NCBI GenBank assembly: GCA_001687465.1
Contig: LVLI01000214.1
Location: 163,033 to 227,032, forward strand
DNA: 64,000 nt
Direction: 5' to 3'
DNA from: Halocafeteria seosinensis
Taxonomy: Eukaryota; Sar; Bigyra; Bicosoecida
Positions 33,947 through 44,700 of this stretch are shown here, one piece after another. The position numbers were made by a program, and so were the translations under genes. The notes beneath the pieces were generated by a model. It searched no databases, was not told the DNA's origin, and saw only the letters and a program-made list of their open reading frames with translations. Position 1 is the stretch's first letter, and each line of letters begins with the position of its first letter.

Positions 33947-36900
33947 TCAGCTGAAGACCGCGATGTGCTACGTCCCCAATATTTGTGATTGACATCTTTT
34001 TTCTTGCTAACGCTAAACTGGGGGGAAGTAGGTTTCTTCAGCTTGCCCTTTGCGGATGAGCTCCTCTTTTTCACAGCCTTCGGGGAGCGCTTCATTTCCG
34101 TGGAGACCGTGGTTCGTCTCAACGAGCGTGACGGACTGCTACGCCCTCTCTGCTTCGCTTGAGCGCTTCTCCCTGTGTGCTTTTCTTCAGCAGCGGCCAA
34201 CCTTGCATTGGAGTCTTCATTTGTGCGCCTAATCGGCAACCAGTCATCAAGATCTAACTGATGTTGCTGTTGATCTTGGTTGCGCTTCGCCAAACCAAAG
34301 GAAACAGCTTTTGTTCCCCCGGATCCACCTTGCTGGTTCCAATTGGAGGTACCAATGTAATCCGCTAGTCTTTCCTTAGCACGCTGGACGTAAGAATCGA
34401 CGCTACTCGCACTGGTATTCAAGGAGGGTGGTTCTCCGGGACTGGGAGATGCATCCAGAGAGCCCCCTTTCGTACCATCCCATCCAAAGGTGTTACCAGA
34501 GCTAGATCCTTTTTGATAAATTGGTCCAGAAGAACCAGCGAGGCGCCCAACCCCTGTTTTTTCTCTTTCGGGAGACGTGTCTGAGACAGTGGAGTAAGTT
34601 CTGTGGGATTCAGTGTCTGGTATATCGTGCCGGGATTCTTGGTACTGCTGACCGGAACTGTCCTGATGCTGGGCAGTATGGGTTGTTTTCGAGAGAGCCT
34701 GTTCGATAGCCTGCTTTGCGTAGCCAAGCGTACCATCGGTAGCTACTCCACTACTGCTGTGACCCTTGTTTTGATGGTACCAAGTTCGGCCAGGTTTCTG
34801 GTCGGCTCGAAGGGGACCGGTCCAGGACGATTGCATGCTGTAACCAGTGTCAGTATTTCGCCCCACGTTACGCACAGCGTTATTCTCACCAGAATTATCC
34901 CTGAATTGGCGGTCATATTGGACCGAGTGCCTTCTCTCAGCACTCTTCGATTGTGGGGAATCTTTTTGTTGAGGATGCGAGTGGAGTCTGGATATGAGTT
35001 CTTCATTTGCTTTATACAGCTTTTGGCACATTTCATACCAACTAGAGTCTGTTCGATTCAAGTCAGACTGACTGTAGTTATAGCTCTGAGCGTGGTCATT
35101 CGACATTTTAACACTGCCCTCTTCACGGGATTCATCAGCGAAGGCGGTGGCCGAAGTCAGCGAGCGAGCGATCCCCAGTCGTTCTTTCAGTTCCTTTTCA
35201 CGTTGCTCCGCCATCTTAGTTTTCTTCCTCAACTGAACTACCTCTTTAGCAACCTTTGCAAGTTTTGTTTCAGTGTTTGAATGCTCGTGAATAAGCACGT
35301 CGTATCTTTTGTTCATCTTTTTCAAAGTGTCTTCAAACTTGTTCACGAGTTCGTGGTCAACAGACTTGGAAGTGGCGGGATACTGCCGCGACGGTGTGCG
35401 ATATCCTTCGGAATCACTGTCGGGGGAAAATGGTTCGTGCCGCAGACCCCCACGTCGGTCCTGCACATTTATTTCGGCTGCCTCCTTGGGGAGAAATTCA
35501 CTCTCCCCGCTTTCAAGAGCCTCCATCATTTGCTCAAGCTCTTTCTCAGCTTGGCGTCGCAGCTGCGTCCATTCTGCTCGTTTTGTTGCTATCTCTTGAT
35601 TGATATGATCTTGGATGTTGTTCTTCCGAGACTCAAGTCGAGAATTCATCTTTTCGTATTCGTCCTGTTGAGCCTTTGCAATGGCTTCCTCGCGCTCTTT
35701 TTCGAAAGACTCACGTAGTCTTTGCTCTCGTCTTTCAAATTCTTCCGCTATTTCTTCTTTGGTCTTTGTTACAGCCTCATCTTTTGCCTCGTTATGCTCG
35801 CGCATAATTTCTGCAATTCTATTGGCTCGCTCTTCTTCCATAGAGGCAGTTAGTGAAGCGACAGTGGCGGCAACATTTCCCGAATTAGAATCACGAAGTT
35901 TTTCGATTTCTTGCTGAGTAGCTGCCTCCGCCTCTTTTCTCACTTTCGCAAAAATTTCTCGTTCCTCCTCTGCTAGCTTTTCTTGTTCTTGCTCCAGAGT
36001 TCTCGCCATCTCCTGCTGTAGCTTGTTCTGTAGCTCTTCGACTTTCGATTGTCGTTGCCCTTCGTGTTCGGCGCGTATTTTTCTAAGCATTTGGCGCTCT
36101 TCAGTTTCCATCTCTCGGCGCAATTTCTTCTCAGTGTCAGCAACCTCCTTTTCGTATTGCTTTAATGCATTGTCAGCCTTCCTTTGCATATTTCGCTGAT
36201 GGTCATCTTGAAGTCGTCGTTCCAAGTCCGCTATCGCGTTGTGATGTTCATTTTGCAAAGTTTCCTCCATATCTTCCAATTTTTGTTCGTGCTCTTGTTT
36301 AAGTTTCCTTTCATACTCTTCGCGCTCTTTAAACAGTCTATTGCCATAGTCTTCCCGAAGTTGTTTAAGCTTCTCCTCTGTTTCTTTTTCCTTGATCTCT
36401 TGCAGATATTCTCTATACTCACGTTCCTGTGAATCCATATTATCAATTAATTCTCGTATTTGCTCATCCATTTGACCCTCTGTCCTCTCGCAAAGTTCTT
36501 TCCTTTCCGCTTGGTATCCTTGTTCGATTGCTTCCGCCGAGCTATGTATGAATTTTTCCAGTTCTCCTTTCATTTGTGACTCTAAATGCTGGAAATGTCT
36601 GTCATTCTCCTCTTCGAGCTGATCTTCCAGATCTTGCACAAGATTATGAGCTCTCTCAACTGTTTCTATTGCGAGCCGAGCGAACCCGTCTCCACTCTTG
36701 GCAACATTCTCCGCCTCAATCTCTTGCAGCCTTCTCTCCATATCCTCATGCACGAGACGAGTCAGCTTTGAGCGGGTCTGTTGCACAAGTCCCTCAACAT
36801 CCTCTCCTATTGAGTTCGCTGAATGGCCAAGGTTCTTCGTGACACTTTGTTGAAATTGTGTTTTAGCAGATGAAACGCCTTCCCCTGCGCCCTCAAATGT

Positions 36901-37383
36901 CACCTCCTCTCCTTTTGTGACCGCTTGCTTTGCAGTCTTAATGTTTTGGCCGTGCTTCCTTTCTAACGCACGCACCTGTCGAGCCGGTTCCTTTGGCAAT
37001 TTCTCCTGTGCCTTCGTACTTCCAGACGACTTTGAAAAAGAAGATCGTCGGGAACTAGGCGCAGACGCAGGCATTTTCGCTTTCCTTGTCTTCAAACTCT
37101 TGGCAGGATCATGTCTGGAGAACTCTGAGAGCCGGTTCCCCAGGTCATCATGTTTCTGTCGTATCTGTTTCTCGAGGCGCTTCGTTTTCGCTCCCGTAGC
37201 GGGAGATGATGAGGATGAAGCCAAATTGCTTGTTTTGGACTCATTGTTCTTCTCTCGTATTTTCTTCAATTGTTGCTCGTAGCTCCTGGTCACTTGTGAA
37301 ATTTGCTGGTAAAGATCACTATCCTCTCCATTCCAGGAACTAGGCTCTCCGTACTGCATCAGTTGCTGAGCTTTGGAATCCAT
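33943..37383 (-). CDS. Long coiled-coil protein, 1146 aa
   Basis: One intronless frame. I took the ATG at 37383; the frame stays open for ten codons upstream, so a spliced 5' exon is possible. Roughly residues 150-660 form a nearly continuous charged helix rich in Glu, Lys, Arg and Gln (examples: EEREIFAKVRKEAEAATQQE, RQMLRKIRAEHEGQRQSKVE), suggesting a long coiled coil or single alpha-helix. A second shorter coil follows at about 710-770. The last 350 residues are disordered and Ser/Gly/Gln-rich with basic blocks (SPKAVKKRSSSAKGKLKKP). The layout recalls centrosomal or ciliary scaffolds such as CEP164, but no WW domain or other diagnostic motif is present, so the function is unassigned. It is divergent from the uroporphyrinogen decarboxylase gene. 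Confidence 0.85.
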   Translation of the reverse strand: MDSKAQQLMQYGEPSSWNGEDSDLYQQISQVTRSYEQQLKKIREKNNESKTSNLASSSSSPATGAKTKRLEKQIRQKHDDLGNRLSEFSRHDPAKSLKTRKAKMPASAPSSRRSSFSKSSGSTKAQEKLPKEPARQVRALERKHGQNIKTAKQAVTKGEEVTFEGAGEGVSSAKTQFQQSVTKNLGHSANSIGEDVEGLVQQTRSKLTRLVHEDMERRLQEIEAENVAKSGDGFARLAIETVERAHNLVQDLEDQLEEENDRHFQHLESQMKGELEKFIHSSAEAIEQGYQAERKELCERTEGQMDEQIRELIDNMDSQEREYREYLQEIKEKETEEKLKQLREDYGNRLFKEREEYERKLKQEHEQKLEDMEETLQNEHHNAIADLERRLQDDHQRNMQRKADNALKQYEKEVADTEKKLRREMETEERQMLRKIRAEHEGQRQSKVEELQNKLQQEMARTLEQEQEKLAEEEREIFAKVRKEAEAATQQEIEKLRDSNSGNVAATVASLTASMEEERANRIAEIMREHNEAKDEAVTKTKEEIAEEFERREQRLRESFEKEREEAIAKAQQDEYEKMNSRLESRKNNIQDHINQEIATKRAEWTQLRRQAEKELEQMMEALESGESEFLPKEAAEINVQDRRGGLRHEPFSPDSDSEGYRTPSRQYPATSKSVDHELVNKFEDTLKKMNKRYDVLIHEHSNTETKLAKVAKEVVQLRKKTKMAEQREKELKERLGIARSLTSATAFADESREEGSVKMSNDHAQSYNYSQSDLNRTDSSWYEMCQKLYKANEELISRLHSHPQQKDSPQSKSAERRHSVQYDRQFRDNSGENNAVRNVGRNTDTGYSMQSSWTGPLRADQKPGRTWYHQNKGHSSSGVATDGTLGYAKQAIEQALSKTTHTAQHQDSSGQQYQESRHDIPDTESHRTYSTVSDTSPEREKTGVGRLAGSSGPIYQKGSSSGNTFGWDGTKGGSLDASPSPGEPPSLNTSASSVDSYVQRAKERLADYIGTSNWNQQGGSGGTKAVSFGLAKRNQDQQQHQLDLDDWLPIRRTNEDSNARLAAAEEKHTGRSAQAKQRGRSSPSRSLRRTTVSTEMKRSPKAVKKRSSSAKGKLKKPTSPQFSVSKKKDVNHKYWGRSTSRSSAD

Positions 37384-37750
37384 TTCGTGAGCATACTGTA
37401 GCTGATATTGCAAAAAGGGGTTGTAAAGCGTCTATACACGAATCCAGCGTACGGGTTGTGAAGGTCCTTAACGGCAAGGGACGAAGTAGAAGAGCAGTCA
37501 ATTCCCCAGCTCCTACAGTCCCTACAATACCAGTACAAGTCAACAACACCTTCGACAACAATGCCAGAAAGCGAGGGTATCTAAACGTCTTTCTGTCATT
37601 TTTACTCCGACTACAGCAGCTCCTCGTCGACGACGAGGACTCGATCGGACAACTTCAATGAGCCAGCGAAATGAGCGAAATGATTGCTCGGAACCATAGG
37701 CTGCCAATGAATGATGCCCGAAAGCAGGAAGGACCTGTTATCAATACTGA
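37384..37750. other. Divergent promoter region, coiled-coil gene / UROD
   Basis: 367 bp between two divergent ATGs. Open frames exist on both strands, one of them leader-like on the minus strand (37561-37340), but I could not splice it in frame to the coiled-coil gene. An upstream UROD exon cannot be excluded. Confidence 0.45.
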
Positions 37751-39420
37751 ATGGAATTTGTTCTACGGTGGGGTGTTCAGTATTCAATCAGGAAACCGAA
37801 GTTGTACATTAAAACGGAGACTGCGCAAGGGGAAAAAATGGTACAATCTGTTATCCAGGAAGCCCTGAAGTCTTCAGACAACTACAAAGATGGCGTGCTG
37901 TACCAGAAGAAGGATCTCCCTCCAGTGAAGAATGATTTGATGATTCGGGTCGCTCAGGAAGGCTCTTCGCGTCCCAACCACTCGAACGTCCTGGGCAGAC
38001 TCTGGAAGAATTTGGCCCGACCGTGGGTCAGACGGAGTGCCAATTGTGTCGACTCAAAGGGTACACGAATGGCACCTGTGTGGGCTATGAGACAAGCTGG
38101 GAGGTAAAAGGATGATCGGCGCCAGTCTCCCAGTAACTGTGAAACTGTATACTCTCCCTTCGTTTTTAATGCAGGTATCTCCCTGAATTCAGAGAAATGC
38201 GGAAACACCATGACTTCTTCCAAGTAGGTGCTGACGTGGTACATCCTCTTTATTTGATACTTAGTCTTATTGGAAATATTTTTAGATTTGCAATGACCCT
38301 ACTCTTGCTTCTGAAGTAACCATTCAACCACTAAATCGTTATCCGGAGTTGGACGCCTTGGTTGTCTTCTCAGATATTATGGTTACCCCTCAAGTACGTT
38401 ACCGCCTCCACGAGTTTTTCTGCTCAGTATCCGTATTCGAGCTTTCGTTGGATGCAGGCTGTGGGGTTGGAATGTGTCATGAATCCAGGTCCAACGTTTC
38501 CCAACCCTTTAAAGACTGTGGATGACTTACAACGTGTAGATCTGAAGCCCCCAGCTCGTGAGAAGTTTAGGCCCCTCGCCGATGCTATCACCATGACAAG
38601 GGAACGTATAGATGGCTCAGTCCCAGTTATCGGATTTTGTGGGGCACCTTGGACACTAATGGGATATATGATAGAAGGTCGCACGGACAATGCGCTGAAA
38701 TGGTTATACAATGTACGCTACACTGTGTTCTCTGTGTGAGGCGTTCTGCCATTGTCTAAGGATCTGCCCATGTTGCAGAATCCGGAAGGGAGTCATACAC
38801 TACTGTCCGGACTATGTGACGTTCTCATAGCATTGCTACTGTTGGAATATGAAGCAGGAGCTGATATTTTACAGGTTTTCGAGAGCAGCGCTGTGGAGCT
38901 GACTCCCCGCCTCTTTGAGGAGTTTAGTCTCCCATACCTTAGACGCATAGCTCGGGAGATCAGAAAGCACACGCCCGCTGTGCAGGAAGGTGGTCCTGTA
39001 TTGACTGTTTTTGCTAGAGGTGCCCATTATGCATTCGAAGCCTTAGGCGATACGGAGTATAACACTATCTCTGTTGATTGGAGCGTGGATCCAATCTCCC
39101 CGGTTGATAAGGTAGGATGTAAGACGCTACAAGGTAACCTACACCCTCATGCTTTATACGCTTCTCACGAGACTATTCGCGAGAATGTAAGGCATATGAT
39201 CAGCAGATTTGGTGATCATCCCTTAATTGGGAACTTGGGACATGGAATGCTGAAGGACCTGGATCCAGAGCACTTTGGAACGTTTATAACTGCCGTGCAT
39301 GAGGAATCGGCCGCTTACTACGCTGGAGTTGATCGCCGGAAAAAGCTAGTCAAGTGGGCGACATTTCTCTCAGCAACAGCAGCAGCTACTGCTATATGTT
39401 TTTCCTTTAGGAAGCGGTGA
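37751..39420 (+). CDS. UROD: Uroporphyrinogen decarboxylase with C-terminal membrane segment
   Basis: Fifth step of the common tetrapyrrole path: decarboxylates uroporphyrinogen III to coproporphyrinogen III. Exons: 37751-38103, 38175-38223, 38286-38393, 38458-38712 and 38779-39420; 468 aa. Motifs: PPVKNDLMIRVAQEG, PVWAMRQAGRYLPEFRE, LVVFSDIMVTPQAVG, VIGFCGAPWTLMGYMIEG, LQVFESSAVEL and NLGHGMLKDLDPEHFGTF. Two oddities stand out. About 34 residues (71-104) are inserted just before the conserved PVWAMRQAGR. After the normal end of the fold the protein continues RRKKLVKWATFLSATAAATA and ICFSFRKR, a hydrophobic stretch of about 18 residues flanked by basic residues, like a tail anchor. The start is the first ATG of the exon-1 frame and is uncertain, so a plastid or mitochondrial leader from an upstream exon could be missing. 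Confidence 0.94.
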
Positions 39421-40092
39421 TCCCTATACCCTCGGAAAGAAGCACTACCTAGTACCTTCAGTTTGCATCACAATTCTTGTAACAGAGGTGCCGCTTCAGG
39501 CGCTTGGTGAATCAAACGGCAATATGCCTTCCCTCAATAGCCCACAAGGTACCAAAAAATGGTAATATTATCCAAACTATGACGCACAAGTGGCGTACCT
39601 ATAGGTGAAGGCTGCAGGAACACACATACCTGTCTTACATGGCTCCCCGTCTGCCAAGTACGACTCTTCGACCGGTGGCAAGTGGGCGAAATAGCTAGCA
39701 CTGGTACTGGTTTCCCGTTGCGAATCCCATTATCATCAGATGTTGAATTAGGTAGTCTCGGGTACTGTGGCCGTCCACATGGGCCCCAGCGTGAACTACA
39801 CTTGCCATCTTCCCGCAGTATTCTGACCCTGCCAGTAACCATCCAAACCACTCGTTCATTAACGAGGGATAAACCTCTGTAGTGCCTGAGCTGGGGTACC
39901 ACTAGTACTGTATGGCAGGAGAAAACGCAGCGTGACGCTGCCTGCGTCCCGCAGATGCTAGTTGGTGTTCGTTGTGAAGTTGCGGACTCCTGGAGGATGT
40001 TGGTTCAAACTTGTTGGTTTTGTATCTCCTACAATACATTATGCTCTTTTTGCGTGGCTGGAATTTCACACCTACATATTGTCCCGAATGAT
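39421..40092. other. Spacer between UROD and the CCCH-Smr gene
   Basis: 672 bp between tandem plus-strand genes. The frame of the next gene is open from an earlier ATG at 39955, so part of this may be coding. Otherwise I saw nothing I can support. Confidence 0.45.
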
Positions 40093-41694
40093 ATGAGTGC
40101 TGCAGACATTAGGGAAGTCCTACTTGAGCGTTTCGGGGACAGATTGGACAGCGCCACCTTAGATGATGAGATCCTTGAATACATCCTGGGTCTCATTTCC
40201 CACGAAAATGGGGGATTTTCGGTTACCGAAGATGCTGTGGAAGCATCTCAGCCCCTAATTGAACAGTTCCTCCTAACTGAAGACTTGACGCGCCAGGAAG
40301 TGGAGGAGGTCCTTCTCGAGTTCGTCCGCCGCTTAGAGGAGTGCAGCTCTGTTAAAGAAGCCACTGATACAGCGGCGCATCATGTGGATGAGGGAGACGT
40401 CGGAGAGAGTTCGGATGCGGGGGTGGTGAAATCCAAACAAAAACGGAAGAAAGACATACCTCTGTCATCATTCTTCAATGAGTACTCTGCAGCAACCTCA
40501 GACAGTGCAACCCAAGTGAACGAAAGGGGGGGTTATACAAGTAATTTTCAGTGTAAACTTGCACCGATGAAGCCTGTATGTCGCCATTTGCTGGATGGGG
40601 GTTGTTTTAGAGCTGATTGTGAGTTCTCCCACGATGTAAGCTATATGCCATGTCGTTTCTGGTTGCAAGGCACATGTGAAAAGGGGGATGCTTGTCCTTT
40701 CTCTCATGAGTTCGATTCCCATAAACACAAGCCAGAGTCGTTGATAGCCTGCAAATTTTACTTCGATAGTGGATGGTGTAGGAATGGCGACTCCTGTCCC
40801 TTCTCTCATGGAGAGACTCGCGTGCCCGCCGAGGATAAACCTACTTTCACGGAAGCCCCTGATAAGCACGAGCTAGTACCACAGTCACAACCAAGAGCGG
40901 ATACTTCGCAACCCTGGAGTCTTAGTGATCGTATGAAGCTGCAGCAGTTGCAAGAAATGTTTCCGGATATTTCTCATTCAGATATCAAGAGATGTTTTCT
41001 AGACAACGGAAGAATCATCGATACTGCGCAAGAGGCTATAGTTAACGATTACGGAGTGCATCCCCATTCCGTAAACAATTATGTAGCAGCACCAAATTCG
41101 TCGAGAGCTGGAACAGGCGGCAAGTCTGGTACTGCAGCTTGCCAATCTTCAAAGGTTCAGCAATATATTCGGAAGATCCCGTGGGTAGAAACAGGAGGCA
41201 ACCTCAGCGCGTCATACAAATCGTTCCGGCAAGAAGCAGAAGAACTTGCTCGTGCAAGGTATTCTTATTTCAACCGCGCAACCAATGCCTTCAGGAATAA
41301 CCGAAAAGCAGAAGCAAGGAGACTAGCTGCGGAAGGAAGAAGGTTGGAAAAACAGATCCGGGAAGCGAATGCAAAAGCGGCAGCGGAGATTTACGCACAG
41401 AGAAATGCAAAACTTGCTGAGCAAACGGATATAAGTGCGATTGATGTGCACGGACTTTTGCCCGAGGAAGCAATTGAGGCTATAGAGGAGTACCTTTTCC
41501 CTGCTCAAGGACATAGCAGTGAACAGAAGTGGGTGTGTATAGTAACAGGTACGGGACATCACTCCAGAACCGGCAAAGCGGCGCTTAGGGACGAAGTCGC
41601 CAGCTACCTTGAGGAATTACAAGTCCCTTATTTCGAAACAAGCCGCGACGGACGAGGGGGGATGTTCATGGTGCAAATGCAGCAGGCATCTTAA
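40093..41694 (+). CDS. CCCH zinc-finger, CUE-like and Smr-domain protein
   Basis: Intronless; 533 aa from the ATG at 40093 (MSAADIREVLLERF); an in-frame ATG at 39955 would add 46 residues of unlikely composition. Order of modules: an N-terminal helical region (about 1-90) with some PWI-like character; three CCCH fingers at about 160-240 (CRHLLDGGCFRADCEFSH, CRFWLQGTCEKGDACPFSH, CKFYFDSGWCRNGDSCPFSH); a CUE-like stretch (LQQLQEMFPDISHSDIKRCF); a DUF1771 helix (YKSFRQEAEELARARYSYF); and a C-terminal Smr domain (ISAIDVHGLLPEEAIEAIEE, VCIVTGTGHHSRTGKAALRD). Smr domains have nicking or RNA endonuclease activity in proteins such as CUE2 and N4BP2. CCCH fingers plus CUE and Smr suggest an mRNA-surveillance nuclease, which is inference. 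It ends 11 bp from the LeuRS stop. Confidence 0.9.
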   Translation: MSAADIREVLLERFGDRLDSATLDDEILEYILGLISHENGGFSVTEDAVEASQPLIEQFLLTEDLTRQEVEEVLLEFVRRLEECSSVKEATDTAAHHVDEGDVGESSDAGVVKSKQKRKKDIPLSSFFNEYSAATSDSATQVNERGGYTSNFQCKLAPMKPVCRHLLDGGCFRADCEFSHDVSYMPCRFWLQGTCEKGDACPFSHEFDSHKHKPESLIACKFYFDSGWCRNGDSCPFSHGETRVPAEDKPTFTEAPDKHELVPQSQPRADTSQPWSLSDRMKLQQLQEMFPDISHSDIKRCFLDNGRIIDTAQEAIVNDYGVHPHSVNNYVAAPNSSRAGTGGKSGTAACQSSKVQQYIRKIPWVETGGNLSASYKSFRQEAEELARARYSYFNRATNAFRNNRKAEARRLAAEGRRLEKQIREANAKAAAEIYAQRNAKLAEQTDISAIDVHGLLPEEAIEAIEEYLFPAQGHSSEQKWVCIVTGTGHHSRTGKAALRDEVASYLEELQVPYFETSRDGRGGMFMVQMQQAS

Positions 41695-41705
41695 CAGAGC
41701 TACTC

Positions 41706-44700
41706 CTATTTATCTTCGTTGGGATCAAACAGCTCTAAGACTGGGGAACCAGGCAATGCACGTCCGGCGCGTGCGTTTCCGGTAGCCTCGTACGCATCAA
41801 GCACGTTCACGTGCTCTACGCCTAAACCCTTGGTTACATAATCAATGTTTTCCTTAAGAAGCGCAATTTCATCAAAAGGCATTTCGGTTGAAAGAGCTTC
41901 CCGGCCGCGCTCAGGAAGTTCTTTGTTGACCTTGCTGCCCACGAATGCCATGATCGTTTTGCTGACGAAGTTCTTCCAAGCCTTCTTGTCTTTATATCCC
42001 ATGGTTTGCCGGATGTGCTCTCCCGCTTCTCCAGTAAAGTGTTTGGCCAACTCCGGTAAAATTTTACTGTCTACAGAGTTTGTTTCGGGATCGTAGTGGT
42101 TGCTGAGGAACTGCAATGCCTCGATCTGCCAGTCGGCGAAACGGGGAGCAACGTACAGGTTGGCATGCATTTTGGCAGCTTTTTCCCATACAGCGGCCTG
42201 CATTTCGCCACTGGAAAGTTCTGTATTCTTGTTCTTGGACTTAGCCCCCAGTTTCCTAAGCATTTCTTTCTCTATTTGTACGCGCCACACATGGAGGGAG
42301 TCTCTAATCCATGATCCTGTTTGGAGGATATGAGCATCGGGAGCGTTTACCTCGGGCCAGACAGCGTGATGAACTGTCTTCACCCCGCGCGGACAATCTA
42401 GGACGAACCTCCACATGTAGTCAGTCCAGTGCGGACATATTGGAGAGAGCATTACGCACAAGCTTTCCATCCATTCGCGTAAGAGATCTTGATGCGGTTG
42501 TACCTCTAACTTTTCACATGCATCTCTGTATTCGTCTTTCGCATTCAGCATATCCCAGAAACAAAACTTAAGCGCCTGCTTAAACTTCATCCTGCAAATC
42601 ACAACCCTCAGCTAGCTACCCAGTGAAAAGAAGCAAGTTATAACAACCACATACCATCTGTATTCTCGCTTAGCTTCAACCGCACATGACCTCACTCTGT
42701 TCTGAAACACCTTGTCGATGAAACTGAGTTCGCCACCGGAACGATAAGCGCCACTTTTCGCCCCCTCCACAAAATTGTTAAAAGTTTCCTCCTCAGTAGT
42801 CAGACGTAAGATGGCTCCGTCACCCAGCCCAGTATCGAAGTTGGCATCATCAAGCCCATCGCCCGCGTCGGCAAGCGCCATTCTAACTCCATCAGCAGTC
42901 CACCGATCTACACCATCCGTGATCGTCAAAAAATTCCCAAGGGATTTGGCCATCTTCTGTCCATCGACGAGAACATGACCGTTAGTATAAAATGACTGAG
43001 GCATGCGATCTTTTCGGCCCTTCCAAATCGCAGCATGATTATACAGGCACATCGTCAGATGATTGTTGATGAGATCCTTTCCAGAAACTCTCAAATCGAC
43101 AGGATACCAGTAACGGAATTCTCTTCGTAGCTTTAACAGCATGTCTTTAGGGATGGTAGTGTCCTTAGGTTCATCTCCATCCCTGAAAATGAAATCCCAA
43201 ACCTCGTCTGACAATTGTTCGGGTTTGATGCCCGCTGGACTGTTTCCCTGTCCATCGAGTACTCCACCTTGCAACAAATGTGCAACAGTGTAGTACGCCA
43301 TGTAGATGGTGGAGTCGGATAGAGACTCAATGACGAACTGCTCATCCCAAGGGAGGAGTGTGCCCAGTCCAAAATTACGACTGCACGCCCACTCGTGGAG
43401 CCAATCGAGAGTACCAAGGAACATATTTTTAACAGCAGGATTGTACGTCTGGAAGGTGTCACTTTCCACATAATCCTGGACCACTTTTTTCCACTGCTCC
43501 TCGCCGTACTTCAAATACCACTGATTTAAATGGGCTACAACACATTCGTCACCGCTCCGTGACACGACCTCCCGTTCCGGCTCCCAGTACACAACGGCTT
43601 CTCCTTCTTCGACCATTTCCCCTTTGACTTGATTTTTCGCTTCAAAAACTTTCTTCCCTTTGCAGGTACCCACGAGCATGACGCCTTCGTAGAAACCCTT
43701 GAGGTACACCTTCTCTTTAGCCTGACGCAGTTTGTCCTTGTCATTTTGCGATTTGATACCGAGTTCATCACACAATTTTACAGCCGGTTGTGACCCGAAA
43801 CCAGGAATATCGATAATCTCGACAACGTCATACGGATCAACCATATAACTCTCGATGCCGTACTTTTCTCGCAGCTTCGGCTTTTCTTTTACATCTCTTA
43901 ATGCCGCATAGTCGTCAGGCGCATCACTAGGTACTGACGTCACAACACCCGTGCCTTTAGACATGCTGATCGTCAATAAAGGCAGGGTATAAACACAGTC
44001 GTACTTAGCACGTGGAGCCTTTAACCCGATTCCCAAAAGATCTACACCATGAAATTTCTTCATGCACTCTACTCGTCCATACTCGGGAGACAAGTCTTGA
44101 TGCGCCATGTTCCAAGCGCTGCGTTCGCTACATACAAATATTGTGTTTGGTTCGTTAGTCTTAAAAGCCCCATATTCTCCATCCGGGAGCAGAAAGCAGT
44201 TGGTTTGGCCATACATTGTTTCCGGTCGAAGAGTTGCAGCTACAAAGTAAACTGTGAACTGGCCTGGTGATTGCTCGAGGTCGGCTAGACCCCTCGGCAA
44301 TTTGCCGTCTTCATTTCGCACAACTTTCATCTTGATTAGTGTATACTCTTGAGGAAGAACTCCTTCACCGCTTGAACGGTCATGATCGGCACATGCTTGC
44401 CCGTCCAGAACGGAGTAGATTGTAGGTCTCTTCCCGTAAGCAATTTTATCTTCCTCCCTCAATTTTCGAAACTGCCATCGAATAAACGAATCATAATATG
44501 GGTTCGCATCCGTGGTAATGAAGCTTCGTCTCCAATCCACTTGCACGCCAAAACGTTTTAAATCTCGTTGGCCATACGGGGGAAAATACTTCAGCCAATA
44601 GTGTGGATCCTGCAATACCCGGAAATGTCAACCACTGCTTCATTCCGTTTAGTCTCAAGGGACAACATACCTGGAAGTGAGGGAGTTCCTCATCTGGCAC

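Noticed and set aside
37340-37561. Minus-strand frame with an organelle-leader look upstream of the coiled-coil gene
   Set aside because: I found no in-phase splice to the coiled-coil frame that gives a normal intron; it is probably promoter sequence.
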